Assembly: GCA_902594855.1 (NCBI GenBank)
Contig: CACJNS010000005.1
Span: 1 to 54,344 of the forward strand
Source: an uncultured SAR86 cluster bacterium
GTDB taxonomy: Bacteria; Pseudomonadota; Gammaproteobacteria; Magnimaribacterales; AG-339-G14
Direction of reading: 5' to 3'
DNA length: 54,344 bases
Part shown: positions 26,818-35,814 of the stretch, piece by piece
How positions within the stretch are numbered: the first letter of the stretch is position 1
How the letters are laid out: each line of letters starts with the position of its first letter
Position numbers and translations under genes: made by a program
The notes under the pieces: generated by a model
Seen by the model: the letters and a program-made list of their open reading frames with translations, nothing else
Databases searched by the model: none
Told to the model about the DNA's origin: nothing

Positions 26818-28269
26818 ATGACTGATTCTGTTTTTGATGAAATGAAGGAAGTTTTAGCTTTGCAAAAAAAGGCTCATATCGATGAAGGACCTGCAAGTTA
26901 TGAATTACGTTTAGATAGATTAAATAGACTCTCTCAGATGTTAAAAAAATATTCTGATGAGATAGTAGATACTATTAGTGAAGATTATGGAACTAGAGAT
27001 AAAAACAGTACTTTTTTATCAGAAGTTATGTCTAGTTTAGGCAGTGTTGATTATTCAATAAAAAATCTAAAAAAATGGATGAAGTCTGAAACCAGACAAT
27101 CAAATTCAAGTCAGCCTTTTGTAGCAAGATTAATGATGCGTTTATTGGGTGCTAAGACGGAAATTCAATATCAACCTCTCGGAACCATTGGAATGATTAA
27201 ACCATGGAATTTTCCGATAAATTTAATTATTTCTCCAATAGCACAAGCATTTGCTGCCGGAAATAGAGTAATGATTAAACCCTCTGAAATAACACCGAAA
27301 ACATCAGATCTAACTAAAAAGATGTTTAATGAATTTTACGATAAAGCAGAAGTTGAAGTTTTTCTAGGTGGTCCTGATGTGGCAGAGGCTTTTGGAAATT
27401 TAGACTTTGATCACTTACTTTTTACAGGATCAACTAACAACGGTAGAAAAGTTATGCAATCCGCTGCGGGAAACCTTGTTCCAGTTACGTTGGAGCTAGG
27501 CGGCAAATCTCCAGTAATTATGGATGAAACTGCCGATGTTTCTTTATCGGCTACACGATTGATGCGTGGTAAAACAATGAATGCAGGTCAAATCTGCATT
27601 GCTCCTGATTACATGATGATGCCTAAAGGTAAAGTTGACGAATTTATAGATGAAAGTACTAAAGCTGTTTCTGAAATGTATCCGGATATGAAATACAACG
27701 AACACTACACTTCAATTGTTAATCAAAGACATTTTGAAAGGATTAATAGTCTTATTGAAGATGCAAAAGAAAAGGGCGCTGAAATTAAAACAATTAATCC
27801 TTCAAATGAAGATTTTGAGCAACAAGAAGGACATAAAATTCCTCCTACTTTTGTCTTAAATCCTACTGATGATATGAAAATCATGCAGGAAGAGATCTTT
27901 GGGCCTGTTATGCCTATTAAAGAATATGAGGACATCGATGAAACCATAAGCTACGTCAATTCAAAACCTAGACCATTAGCTCTGTATTATTTTGGTAAAA
28001 ATAAAGATACCCAAAATAAAATTCTAAACAGAACTACATCTGGTGGAGCAACTATTAATGACGTTGTGTGGCACTACGGTCAGGAAGATATGCCTTTTGG
28101 TGGAGTTGGAGACAGTGGTATTGGTTCTTATCACGGTCATGAAGGTTTTAAGAGATTCAGTCACCAAAAATCAGTTCTAACTCAATTTAGTTCTGACTTA
28201 TTGAAAAACATGATGCCTCCTTACAAGGGTAAAATGTTTGAATCAGCCAAAAAGAACGCTCTTAAATAA
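26818..28269 (+). CDS. Aldehyde dehydrogenase, coniferyl-aldehyde-dehydrogenase-like
   Basis: This 483 aa NAD(P)-dependent enzyme oxidises aldehydes to acids. It shows GMIKPWNFPINLII, the cofactor motif FTGSTNNGRKVM, VTLELGGKSPVI with the general-base Glu, and the catalytic Cys in NAGQICIAPDY. The C-terminal hydrophobic tail is of the type that anchors some fatty-aldehyde dehydrogenases. Its closest pattern is the CalB (coniferyl aldehyde dehydrogenase) group, but the substrate is uncertain. A strong AAAGGAGG stands 5 bases before the ATG, better than its neighbours. Confidence 0.92.
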   Translation: MTDSVFDEMKEVLALQKKAHIDEGPASYELRLDRLNRLSQMLKKYSDEIVDTISEDYGTRDKNSTFLSEVMSSLGSVDYSIKNLKKWMKSETRQSNSSQPFVARLMMRLLGAKTEIQYQPLGTIGMIKPWNFPINLIISPIAQAFAAGNRVMIKPSEITPKTSDLTKKMFNEFYDKAEVEVFLGGPDVAEAFGNLDFDHLLFTGSTNNGRKVMQSAAGNLVPVTLELGGKSPVIMDETADVSLSATRLMRGKTMNAGQICIAPDYMMMPKGKVDEFIDESTKAVSEMYPDMKYNEHYTSIVNQRHFERINSLIEDAKEKGAEIKTINPSNEDFEQQEGHKIPPTFVLNPTDDMKIMQEEIFGPVMPIKEYEDIDETISYVNSKPRPLALYYFGKNKDTQNKILNRTTSGGATINDVVWHYGQEDMPFGGVGDSGIGSYHGHEGFKRFSHQKSVLTQFSSDLLKNMMPPYKGKMFESAKKNALK

Positions 28270-28275
28270 AATCTA

Positions 28276-29508
28276 TTGAGACAAAACCTTCCTTTTTTTA
28301 TTGCTTTAAGATATTTCAATTCTAAAAAGGAAGGATTCTTATCCTTTGTTTCTAAGTTATCCTTGGGTTCAGTATCTCTGGGAGTGGCTGTTCTTATAAT
28401 TGTTTCTTCGGTATTTAATGGATTTGAAAAAGAGTTAAAGGAGAAAATATTAAATTCAATTCCTCACGGAAACATTTACGCTTACTCATCAATTTCTAAT
28501 CCAATCGAACTCATTGATTCGTTATCTGATATGGATAGACTTAAAGGAGCAGCACCATATATAGAGACTCAGTCTCTTATTGGCTCTAAATCAAAATTAA
28601 AGGGAACACTTATCTATGGAGTTGATCCTTCGTATGAATCAAATGTTTCTAATGTTCCAAACAATATGATTGTTGGATCATTTAATGATTTAAGTGAAGG
28701 AAGTTTTAACTTAATCTTAGGTGATTTATTAGCAAGACAACTATCTGTTTCTATTGGAGATAAAATAACTTTACTATTACCAAATCCTAAAGTTTCTCTA
28801 ACCGGAATTTATCCAAAAATGAAAGTTTTTTCTATTTCTGGAATTTATAGCATGGGATCTAATGATCTAGATTCAAATTATGCTTTCATAAACATTAATG
28901 ATGCCTCGAAACTTCTTTCGCTATCAGGAAATGTGACAGGCATAAGACTAAAATTTGATGATCTTTTTGACGCTCCTGATTTAACTTATGATGCTTTATT
29001 AAAGGCTCAAAATTATTCTGAACAACCTCTAAGAGTTAATGATTGGAGTTCTCAGTTTGGGACTCTTTGGAGAGCTGTTGGCATGGAAAGAAGTTTAGTT
29101 TTTTTGCTAACTAGTTTAATCATAGTCATTGCAGCCTTTAATGTAGTAGCAATGTTAATGATGATGCTTAATGAAAAAAAGGAACAAATTGCAATACTTA
29201 AAACAGTAGGCATGAGTGATATGAAAATTATTCAAATATTTTTATATCTTGGTTTGATAATCTCTTTTTGGGGAATATCTATCGGAACCTTATTAGGTTT
29301 GTTTATGTCATTTTTTATAGCCTCATCATATTTTGATGTCATTATTTCTGGTTATTTACAATGGTATTTCATAAGTTATCTTCCAACAGATTTAAGAATT
29401 GAGTGGATTATTTCAATTATATTAGGATCTTTATTGATAACATCATTTGCAAGTATCTATCCCGCTAGATCTGCTTCAAAAATTATCCCAGCTAAGATAT
29501 TAAGATAA
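28276..29508 (+). CDS. Lipoprotein-releasing ABC permease, LolC/LolE family
   Basis: This 410 aa inner-membrane subunit of the exporter hands outer-membrane lipoproteins to LolA. The N-terminus is LPFFIALRYFNSKKEGFLSFVS, TM1 is GSVSLGVAVLIIVSSVFNGF, and a periplasmic domain (about 50-260) precedes the FtsX-type membrane domain of three helices (SLVFLLTSLIIVIAAFNVVAML onward, LKTVGMSD coupling loop). It starts with TTG, which gives the usual start of the family. Only one permease gene stands next to lolD, so it may form a LolF-type homodimer; I cannot tell LolC from LolE. Confidence 0.92.
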   Translation: MRQNLPFFIALRYFNSKKEGFLSFVSKLSLGSVSLGVAVLIIVSSVFNGFEKELKEKILNSIPHGNIYAYSSISNPIELIDSLSDMDRLKGAAPYIETQSLIGSKSKLKGTLIYGVDPSYESNVSNVPNNMIVGSFNDLSEGSFNLILGDLLARQLSVSIGDKITLLLPNPKVSLTGIYPKMKVFSISGIYSMGSNDLDSNYAFININDASKLLSLSGNVTGIRLKFDDLFDAPDLTYDALLKAQNYSEQPLRVNDWSSQFGTLWRAVGMERSLVFLLTSLIIVIAAFNVVAMLMMMLNEKKEQIAILKTVGMSDMKIIQIFLYLGLIISFWGISIGTLLGLFMSFFIASSYFDVIISGYLQWYFISYLPTDLRIEWIISIILGSLLITSFASIYPARSASKIIPAKILR

Positions 29509-30179
29509 TGAGCTTAGTTAAATTACAAGGCATTGGAAAAGATTATCAAACTGGAGATAATTTAATTTCTCCTCTTATTAACCTTAACCTAGAAATAAAT
29601 GACAACGACAGATTAATTATTTATGGAAAGTCAGGTTCTGGAAAAACTACTCTGTTAAATATTTTAAGTACTCTAGAGATTCCTTCTGATGGTTCAATGA
29701 TTTTTGCAGACAAACTTATAGAATCTTTATCGGATAGAGAGCTCTCAAATTTAAGGCTAAATGATATTGGTGTAGTTTTTCAATCTCATCATCTCTTAGA
29801 AGAATTTTCTCTTCATGAGAACATCATTCTCCCAGGAGCTATAACTCATAATCTTGATAAAGACTTTGCAAATTTTCTTATTGAGAAATTAAAAATTTCT
29901 GACAGAAAAGATCACTTACCTGATCAATTATCTGGCGGAGAAAGACAGAGATGTGCAATTGCAAGAGCATTAATTAATAAACCGAAATTATTAGTCATGG
30001 ATGAACCGACAGGAGATTTAGATAGAAATACTTCTGATGAAGTCATGGAATTGATAGACGATGTATTTAATGAGATTGATATTTCTGTGGTTATTGCTAC
30101 TCATGATGAAAATTTGAAATTTAAGCCAAATTCAAAATATTTACTCGAACAAGGTAAGCTCAATTTAATACAGAGCTAA
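29508..30179 (+). CDS. lolD: Lipoprotein-releasing ABC ATPase LolD
   Basis: This 223 aa ATPase powers lipoprotein release from the inner membrane. Walker A is YGKSGSGKTTLL, the Q-loop VFQSHHLLEEFS, the ABC signature LSGGERQRCAIARAL, Walker B LLVMDEPTGDLD and the H-loop ATHDE. The spacing and the Q-loop sequence suit the LolD/MacB/FtsE group. The ATG overlaps the permease stop by one base. No second permease follows; the next gene is the MsbA-LpxK fusion. Confidence 0.94.
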   Translation: MSLVKLQGIGKDYQTGDNLISPLINLNLEINDNDRLIIYGKSGSGKTTLLNILSTLEIPSDGSMIFADKLIESLSDRELSNLRLNDIGVVFQSHHLLEEFSLHENIILPGAITHNLDKDFANFLIEKLKISDRKDHLPDQLSGGERQRCAIARALINKPKLLVMDEPTGDLDRNTSDEVMELIDDVFNEIDISVVIATHDENLKFKPNSKYLLEQGKLNLIQS

Positions 30180-30193
30180 GAGATAAAATTCTT

Positions 30194-30222
30194 CTAAAAA
30201 GGTAAAATATCCCTTTTTTTAG
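30194..30222 (+). promoter_or_regulatory. Hairpin with T run and possible -10 upstream of msbA-lpxK
   Basis: CTAAAAAGG (30194-30202) can pair with CC plus T run plus AG (30212-30222). The loop holds TAAAAT (30203-30208), a five-of-six -10 that would start the downstream mRNA near 30215, ten bases before the ATG. It could be a weak terminator for lolD, a promoter, or both; A/T-rich composition makes either modestly supported. Confidence 0.3.
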
Positions 30223-30224
30223 GC

Positions 30225-32996
30225 ATGAAAAGCAACACTTCATATCTTGCACGACTTTTTGGCTATGTTTCTTCAAGCATTCCTTATTTCTTGATCAGTT
30301 TTTTTGGATTTGTATTATTTGCTGCAGCTCAAGTAGGAGCAGCGGAATGGTTAAGAAGAATAGTTGATTTTATAGAAAATCCAAATCAAACAGTTCAAAC
30401 AATCTTACCCCTTGCACTTATAGCCTTAGCACTAATAAGAGGAATCGGTTTTTATCTTTCAAATTTTTTTATGGCCTTTATTTCAAATAAATTAATACAC
30501 AATTTGAGAGTAGATTTATTCAAATCATTGATTTCGATGCCAGTGAGTTTTTATGATAAATCCTCCAGTGGACATTTATTATCCAGAATTACTTTTAATG
30601 TTATGCAGGTAAGTAGTGCAGTTACTGATGCAGTCAAAATTATTATAAGAGAAGGCTTGATAGTAATAGGACTATTAGGTTATTTAATTTACTTAAATTG
30701 GAAATTAACCTTAGTGCTAATAATTGCAGCACCCTTAATTGGCTTCATCGTTTCTATTGCTGGGAAAAGATTAAGACGTCTTAGTAAAAAAATTCAATCT
30801 GCCATGGGTGATGTTACTCATGTTAGTTCAGAATCTATAAACGCTCATAAAGAATTAAAAATTTTCGGTAATGAAAATCTAGAAATTGATAAATTTAATG
30901 AGGCAAGCGATGCTAATCGAATTCAAAATTTGAAATTAGAATCTACAAACTCAATTGCTTCTCCGCTTATTCAATTAATAATATCTTTGGCATTAGCATT
31001 AATTACTTGGTTTGCCTTAGATCCCTCTGTAATTACTTCAATGTCATCAGGAACATTTATAGCTTTTTTTGGTAGCGCAGGAATGCTAGCAAAACCTATC
31101 AGACAATTATCTTCTACTAATGTTATGTTCCAGAAAGGTATTGCAGCAGCAGAAGATATTTTTAAGCAAATTGATGAAACTCCAGAAAAAGATGATGGCT
31201 CAAAAATAATTAAGAATTCTAAAGGAAAAATTAAATTTGATAACGTCTCTCTTAAGTATCCAAGTTCAGAAGAATATTCCCTTAAGAATATAAATTTTGA
31301 GTTAGAAAAAGGTTCTAATTTAGCTATTGTTGGAAGCTCAGGTGCAGGAAAAAGCAGCATAATTAATCTGATCCCTAGATTTTACGATGCCACAGAGGGT
31401 GGAATTTCTATAGATGAGACAAGGATTGAAGAGCTTTCTCTGGAATCTTTGAGAGATCAAATTTCCTACGTAGGACAAGAGATAACCCTATTCAATGACA
31501 CAATTTTTAATAATATTTTTTATGGAGATATCGATACCAGTGAAGAAGATGTTTATGAAGCAGCAAAAAAAGCGAATGCTCATCAATTCATAGAATCTTT
31601 TCCTGACGGTTATAAAACCGTTATTGGTGATAATGGAACATTATTATCCGGAGGACAGAAACAAAGAATTGCCATTGCAAGAGCTATCCTAAAAAATTCA
31701 CCTTTTTTAATATTGGACGAAGCCACCTCTGCTTTAGATTCTGAATCTGAAAGATTGATAACAGATGCAATTGCAAACTTAAAAGAAGGCAAAACTACAA
31801 TTACTATTGCGCATAGACTTTCAACGGTAGAGCAAGCAGATGAAATTTTAGTTCTTCAAAGTGGAGAAATAGTTGAAAGAGGTAAGCATAGCCAATTAAT
31901 ATTGTCTGAAGGTCCTTATTTCCAACTCTATAGAAATCAATTTGATTTTGATGATGGTGCAGTAAATATTGATGCTGAATTAAATTCTAATCTCCTCATA
32001 AATATTGATGCTTCAAAATCCTATGCTTCAAAATTAGAACAAGCATGGTACGAAAATAGCCTCTGGCCTAAACTTCTTGTTCCATTTTCTTGGATATACC
32101 AATTTCTCTTTAATAGACAAAAAAGATATCAAATTTCTAATTCATGGAAACCTAATCTTCTTACAATAGTTGTTGGTAATCTGACAGTTGGTGGAACAGG
32201 AAAAACTCCTATTATTATTTACCTTGCCAAATTACTTAAAAAACAAGGTCTTAAACCAGGAATAATTTCAAGAGGTTACTTGAATAAATCAAAAACCTAT
32301 CCATTGCTACTAAACTCAGATACCCCAATTGAAGAATCTGGAGATGAGCCGGCTATTATGTTTAAGAATTCTCAGTGTCCAGTGGTCATCGGTCCTAATA
32401 GGATACAAGCTGCTAAACATCTCATGGAAAATACAGATAGCAATGTCATTTTAAGTGATGATGGTTTGCAGCATTTTTCTCTTGGAAGAGATATAGAAAT
32501 ATTAATGATTGATGGAAATAGGAAGTTTGGAAACGAATTACTGCTTCCAGCAGGACCACTTAGAGAGCCAAAATCGAGAATTAAAACAGTTGATTTTACA
32601 ATCAGCTCAAATAGAAAATGGCCTTCCGTTGCAAAATATGAAATGAAATATCGTCCTTTCAAGTGGGTTCATATGAAAAGCCAAAAGGAGTACGATATTT
32701 TCGACTGGCCCTTAAAAAAAGAAGTAAATGCAGTTGCAGGAATTGGGAATCCATCTAATTTTTTTAATTTATTAAAACAACTGGGTTTTGACATATCTGA
32801 ATACGCTTTCCCTGATCATCATGACTTTCACAGCGTAGATTTTGAAATTATGGATAGTCAACCTACTGTAATGACAGAAAAAGATGCAATAAAATGCTCA
32901 TTTCTAGACCATACGAATTATTGGTATTTAAAGATAGAAGCTGAAGTTTCAGATAACTTTGAACAAGATTTCTTAGCTGAAATTAAATCTAAATGA
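30225..32996 (+). CDS. msbA-lpxK: Fusion of lipid A flippase MsbA and lipid A 4'-kinase LpxK
   Basis: One 923 aa reading frame holds two enzymes of lipid A assembly. Residues 1-577 are a complete ABC exporter half: six-helix membrane domain, Walker A VGSSGAGKSS (about 369-378), signature LSGGQKQRIAIARAI (474 on), Walker B LILDEATSALDSE, ending near FQLYRNQFDFDD. A linker of about 25 residues follows. From Lys603 comes LpxK: EQAWYENSLWPKLLVPFSW, P-loop GNLTVGGTGKTP (651-662), ISRGYLNKS, ILSDDGLQHFSLGRD, LLPAGPLREP, MTEKDAIKC. Elsewhere msbA and lpxK are usually adjacent separate genes. LpxK phosphorylates the disaccharide on the cytoplasmic face and MsbA flips the finished molecule. Confidence 0.95.
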   Translation: MKSNTSYLARLFGYVSSSIPYFLISFFGFVLFAAAQVGAAEWLRRIVDFIENPNQTVQTILPLALIALALIRGIGFYLSNFFMAFISNKLIHNLRVDLFKSLISMPVSFYDKSSSGHLLSRITFNVMQVSSAVTDAVKIIIREGLIVIGLLGYLIYLNWKLTLVLIIAAPLIGFIVSIAGKRLRRLSKKIQSAMGDVTHVSSESINAHKELKIFGNENLEIDKFNEASDANRIQNLKLESTNSIASPLIQLIISLALALITWFALDPSVITSMSSGTFIAFFGSAGMLAKPIRQLSSTNVMFQKGIAAAEDIFKQIDETPEKDDGSKIIKNSKGKIKFDNVSLKYPSSEEYSLKNINFELEKGSNLAIVGSSGAGKSSIINLIPRFYDATEGGISIDETRIEELSLESLRDQISYVGQEITLFNDTIFNNIFYGDIDTSEEDVYEAAKKANAHQFIESFPDGYKTVIGDNGTLLSGGQKQRIAIARAILKNSPFLILDEATSALDSESERLITDAIANLKEGKTTITIAHRLSTVEQADEILVLQSGEIVERGKHSQLILSEGPYFQLYRNQFDFDDGAVNIDAELNSNLLINIDASKSYASKLEQAWYENSLWPKLLVPFSWIYQFLFNRQKRYQISNSWKPNLLTIVVGNLTVGGTGKTPIIIYLAKLLKKQGLKPGIISRGYLNKSKTYPLLLNSDTPIEESGDEPAIMFKNSQCPVVIGPNRIQAAKHLMENTDSNVILSDDGLQHFSLGRDIEILMIDGNRKFGNELLLPAGPLREPKSRIKTVDFTISSNRKWPSVAKYEMKYRPFKWVHMKSQKEYDIFDWPLKKEVNAVAGIGNPSNFFNLLKQLGFDISEYAFPDHHDFHSVDFEIMDSQPTVMTEKDAIKCSFLDHTNYWYLKIEAEVSDNFEQDFLAEIKSK

Positions 32997-33688
32997 ATTA
33001 TGTAGTGATCCCTGCTAGATGGTCCTCATCTAGATTACCCGGTAAACCGTTAAAGAAAATTGGTAGTAAGCCAATGATTCAATGGGTATATGAATCTTGT
33101 AGAAAATCTGATGCCGATTTTATATATATTGCTACAGATTCTGAGATGATAAGAGATCAAGTTCTAGAATTTAACGGACAAGTAATTATGACTTCAGTAG
33201 ATCATAAAACAGGTACAGATAGAGTCCACGAAGTAATAACAAAAATAAAATGTCATGAAGAAGATTTAATAATTAACGTTCAAGGAGATGAACCATTTAT
33301 ATCTCATGATGACATCAATACTTTGATACACAATTACAACGATGATTTCGAAATGGCAACCTTATACAAAGAACTTAAAAAAGAAGATATAGAAGATACT
33401 AATGCTGTGAAAATTAATGTGACTGACAATATTGCAACTTCATTTTCAAGAGACTTTAAATCATCAGATTCTATTTATCTTCATCTTGGAATATATGCTT
33501 ATAGATGTGAATTTTTAAAAAAATTCGTAAACTATGAGCAATCTGAAAACGAAATTCGAGAAAGTTTAGAACAATTGAGAGCTCTAGATAACGGTCATCA
33601 GATTAAAGCATTTAAATCATCTTCTACGAGCAGCTTTGGAATAGATACTGAAGAAGATTTGATCAGAGCTAATGAAATTATCAAATAA
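32993..33688 (+). CDS. kdsB: 3-deoxy-manno-octulosonate cytidylyltransferase
   Basis: This enzyme activates Kdo as CMP-Kdo for attachment to lipid A. The 231 aa protein has the nucleotidyltransferase start VVIPARWSSSRLPGKPL, the segment TGTDRVHEVI, NVQGDEPFI with the metal-binding Asp, and the C-terminal GIDTEEDLIRA. It is a little shorter than E. coli KdsB (248 aa). It overlaps the msbA-lpxK stop by 4 bases (ATGA) and the murB start by 17, so it sits in a coupled envelope operon. Confidence 0.96.
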   Translation: MNYVVIPARWSSSRLPGKPLKKIGSKPMIQWVYESCRKSDADFIYIATDSEMIRDQVLEFNGQVIMTSVDHKTGTDRVHEVITKIKCHEEDLIINVQGDEPFISHDDINTLIHNYNDDFEMATLYKELKKEDIEDTNAVKINVTDNIATSFSRDFKSSDSIYLHLGIYAYRCEFLKKFVNYEQSENEIRESLEQLRALDNGHQIKAFKSSSTSSFGIDTEEDLIRANEIIK

Positions 33689-34664
33689 AATAAAACAATC
33701 CTTTAGCTTAAAAGAAAATAATCTTTTAAAAATTGATTCTACTGCAAAGTTTTTTATTGAAATCTTTGATCTTGAAGACTTAAAAAATATTCAAAATTTC
33801 ACCTCAACAAAAAAAATTAATTTTTGTATCCTCGGAGAGGGATCTAACGTTGTTCTGCCTAATTTGCTTAACAAGTTTGTAATAAAAATTTCATTTAATG
33901 AAATATCAATCGAGGATAATTTAATTACAGTTGGAGCAGGTAAAAATTGGGATGATTTTGTCCTCTGGACCTTAGAGAACGGTTATTGTGGATTAGAGAA
34001 TTTATCAGGTATACCTGGAAGCATTGGAGCTGCGCCTATTCAGAATATTGGAGCTTATGGGAGTGAAGTATCCAATTTTATTGAAGAAGTTATTTGTTTT
34101 GATATGGAATCTAACAGACTTGTTAGTTTAAATAATAATGATTGCAAATTTTCATACAGACAAAGCATATTTCAAGATGAAGACTCTCTAATTGTCGTAA
34201 AAGTTAAATTCAAGTTAACCAAAGATTTTCAACCAAACTTAGAGTATGAAGATTTAAACTTTTTAAGAAAAGAAGAGATTTCTCCGTTTATCATCAGAGA
34301 ACATATCCTAAAAATACGAAAAGCTAAAATATCAGATCCACAAGAACATCCAAATGTTGGCAGCTTTTTTAAAAATCCTATTATCTCATTGGATGAATTG
34401 GAAAAAATAAAACAAATTCTTCCAAGGATTAAATTTTATTTGTATATTGATAATAAAGTAAAAATATCAGCAGCTTTTTTAATTGAATCACTGAATCTGA
34501 AAGGTTTTGCATTGAATAATGCAAGAGTGTCTGAAAAACACTCGCTAGTGCTAGAAAATAAGTCTGAGAAATCGGAGGATATTCTTGATCTTGCCTCGCA
34601 TATTCAGGCCTCTGTGTTGGAGAATTACAACATTAATTTAGAATTAGAACCCCAGATATTTTGA
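33672..34664 (+). CDS. murB: UDP-N-acetylenolpyruvoylglucosamine reductase
   Basis: This flavoenzyme reduces UDP-GlcNAc-enolpyruvate to UDP-MurNAc in peptidoglycan synthesis. The 330 aa protein has the FAD-binding ILGEGSNVVLP, GLENLSGIPGSIGAAPIQNIGAYG, the FSYRQSIF segment, the catalytic Ser in NVGSFFKNP and the final Glu in LELEPQIF. The last two are the family's proton-donor residues. It begins 17 bases inside kdsB; no later ATG fits the conserved N-terminus. Confidence 0.95.
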   Translation: MKLSNKIKQSFSLKENNLLKIDSTAKFFIEIFDLEDLKNIQNFTSTKKINFCILGEGSNVVLPNLLNKFVIKISFNEISIEDNLITVGAGKNWDDFVLWTLENGYCGLENLSGIPGSIGAAPIQNIGAYGSEVSNFIEEVICFDMESNRLVSLNNNDCKFSYRQSIFQDEDSLIVVKVKFKLTKDFQPNLEYEDLNFLRKEEISPFIIREHILKIRKAKISDPQEHPNVGSFFKNPIISLDELEKIKQILPRIKFYLYIDNKVKISAAFLIESLNLKGFALNNARVSEKHSLVLENKSEKSEDILDLASHIQASVLENYNINLELEPQIF

Positions 34665-35251
34665 CTGAATTTCTTTTAATTGCTTCCATTCATCTTGTAG
34701 CGGTTATAAGTCCTGGACCTGATTTTGCTGTTGTACTGAGACAATCTCTATCATCTACAAGGAGAGCAACTATTTTTACTGCTCTAGGTATTACTACTAG
34801 TGAATTTTTTCATTGTTTATATTCTATTTTTGGAATGGAATTAATTATGAGATATCAAGAAAATATATTTCTTGTTCTTAAACCCTTAGCTATTTTATAT
34901 TTAATGTATTTAGGAATTTCTTCTTTTTTTACTGACCGACCATCAGAAACAGTAACACATTCGAGCTCTAAAAATTTCACCCTTGGATTTATGACAAATC
35001 TTCTTAATCTTCAGGCAAGTTCATTTACTGTTACCTTATTTTTTGCAATTGTGAGTATCGATACTCCTTTAAGTATCCTAATTCTTTATGCTGTGTTTAT
35101 AGCAATTAGCACTTTTTTGTGGTTTGCATTCTTGTCTTTATTACTCACAAGTAAAGGATTTTTATATAAATTTAATAATTTCATTCCATGGATATACAAA
35201 TTTACTGGTATCGTTTTTATAATTAGTTCTTTTTATTTATTTACTTTGTAA
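34661..35251 (+). CDS. LysE/RhtB-family amino-acid exporter
   Basis: This 196 aa inner-membrane exporter of amino acids or homoserine lactone-like compounds has the family signature HLVAVISPGPDFAVVLRQS in the first helix, LYLMYLGISSF in the third, and about six hydrophobic helices. The start is TTG, overlapping the murB stop by 4 bases, and it places the signature at the normal distance from the N-terminus. No substrate can be assigned. Confidence 0.87.
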   Translation: MTEFLLIASIHLVAVISPGPDFAVVLRQSLSSTRRATIFTALGITTSEFFHCLYSIFGMELIMRYQENIFLVLKPLAILYLMYLGISSFFTDRPSETVTHSSSKNFTLGFMTNLLNLQASSFTVTLFFAIVSIDTPLSILILYAVFIAISTFLWFAFLSLLLTSKGFLYKFNNFIPWIYKFTGIVFIISSFYLFTL

Positions 35252-35814
35252 TGGAATCTAGCCCAAAAACATCTGCTCAATTATTTAGTGATATTTTGAA
35301 GCTCCAAAATGAAGGTTCACTTCCTCCTGTTGATGACTGGAATCCACCTTTATGTGAAAACGTTCAGATGAAAATATCCAGAGATGGAAAATGGTATTTT
35401 ATGGATTCTCCTATAGGCCGCGAAAAAATGGTTAGTTTATTTAGTACGGTTCTTAGATTCGATGAGGATGGAAATTACTACCTTGTTACCCCAGTAGAAA
35501 AAATTAGGATTGAAGTAGAAGACAAGCCCTTCGTTATTGTCACCTACCAAAAAGAAATTAAAAATAATAAAGAATTGTTTTTGTTCAAAACCAATGTTGG
35601 CGATATTGTACTTTTAGATACTCTAGATAAGTTAAGAGTTGAAATTGATAAAGATACACAAGAACCTTCTCCTTATCTAAAGGTGAGAAAAAACTTAGAA
35701 GGGCTGATCAGTAGAAATGTTTTCTATCAATTAGTAGACGAATCCTACGAGAGGGATAAGGAATTATTTATTAAAAGTAACGATAAAGAATTTTCCCTTG
35801 GAAAATTGGAATGA
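35251..35814 (+). CDS. DUF1285 family protein
   Basis: This 187 aa cytoplasmic protein of unknown function is found widely in Gammaproteobacteria. Recognisable features are the start PPVDDWNPP, the segment KISRDGKWYFMDSPIGREKMV and VLRFDEDGNYYLVTPVEKI, which matches the DUF1285 pattern of two small beta domains. It overlaps the exporter stop by one base and its own stop abuts that of the convergent ETF-QO gene with no base between. Confidence 0.85.
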   Translation: MESSPKTSAQLFSDILKLQNEGSLPPVDDWNPPLCENVQMKISRDGKWYFMDSPIGREKMVSLFSTVLRFDEDGNYYLVTPVEKIRIEVEDKPFVIVTYQKEIKNNKELFLFKTNVGDIVLLDTLDKLRVEIDKDTQEPSPYLKVRKNLEGLISRNVFYQLVDESYERDKELFIKSNDKEFSLGKLE

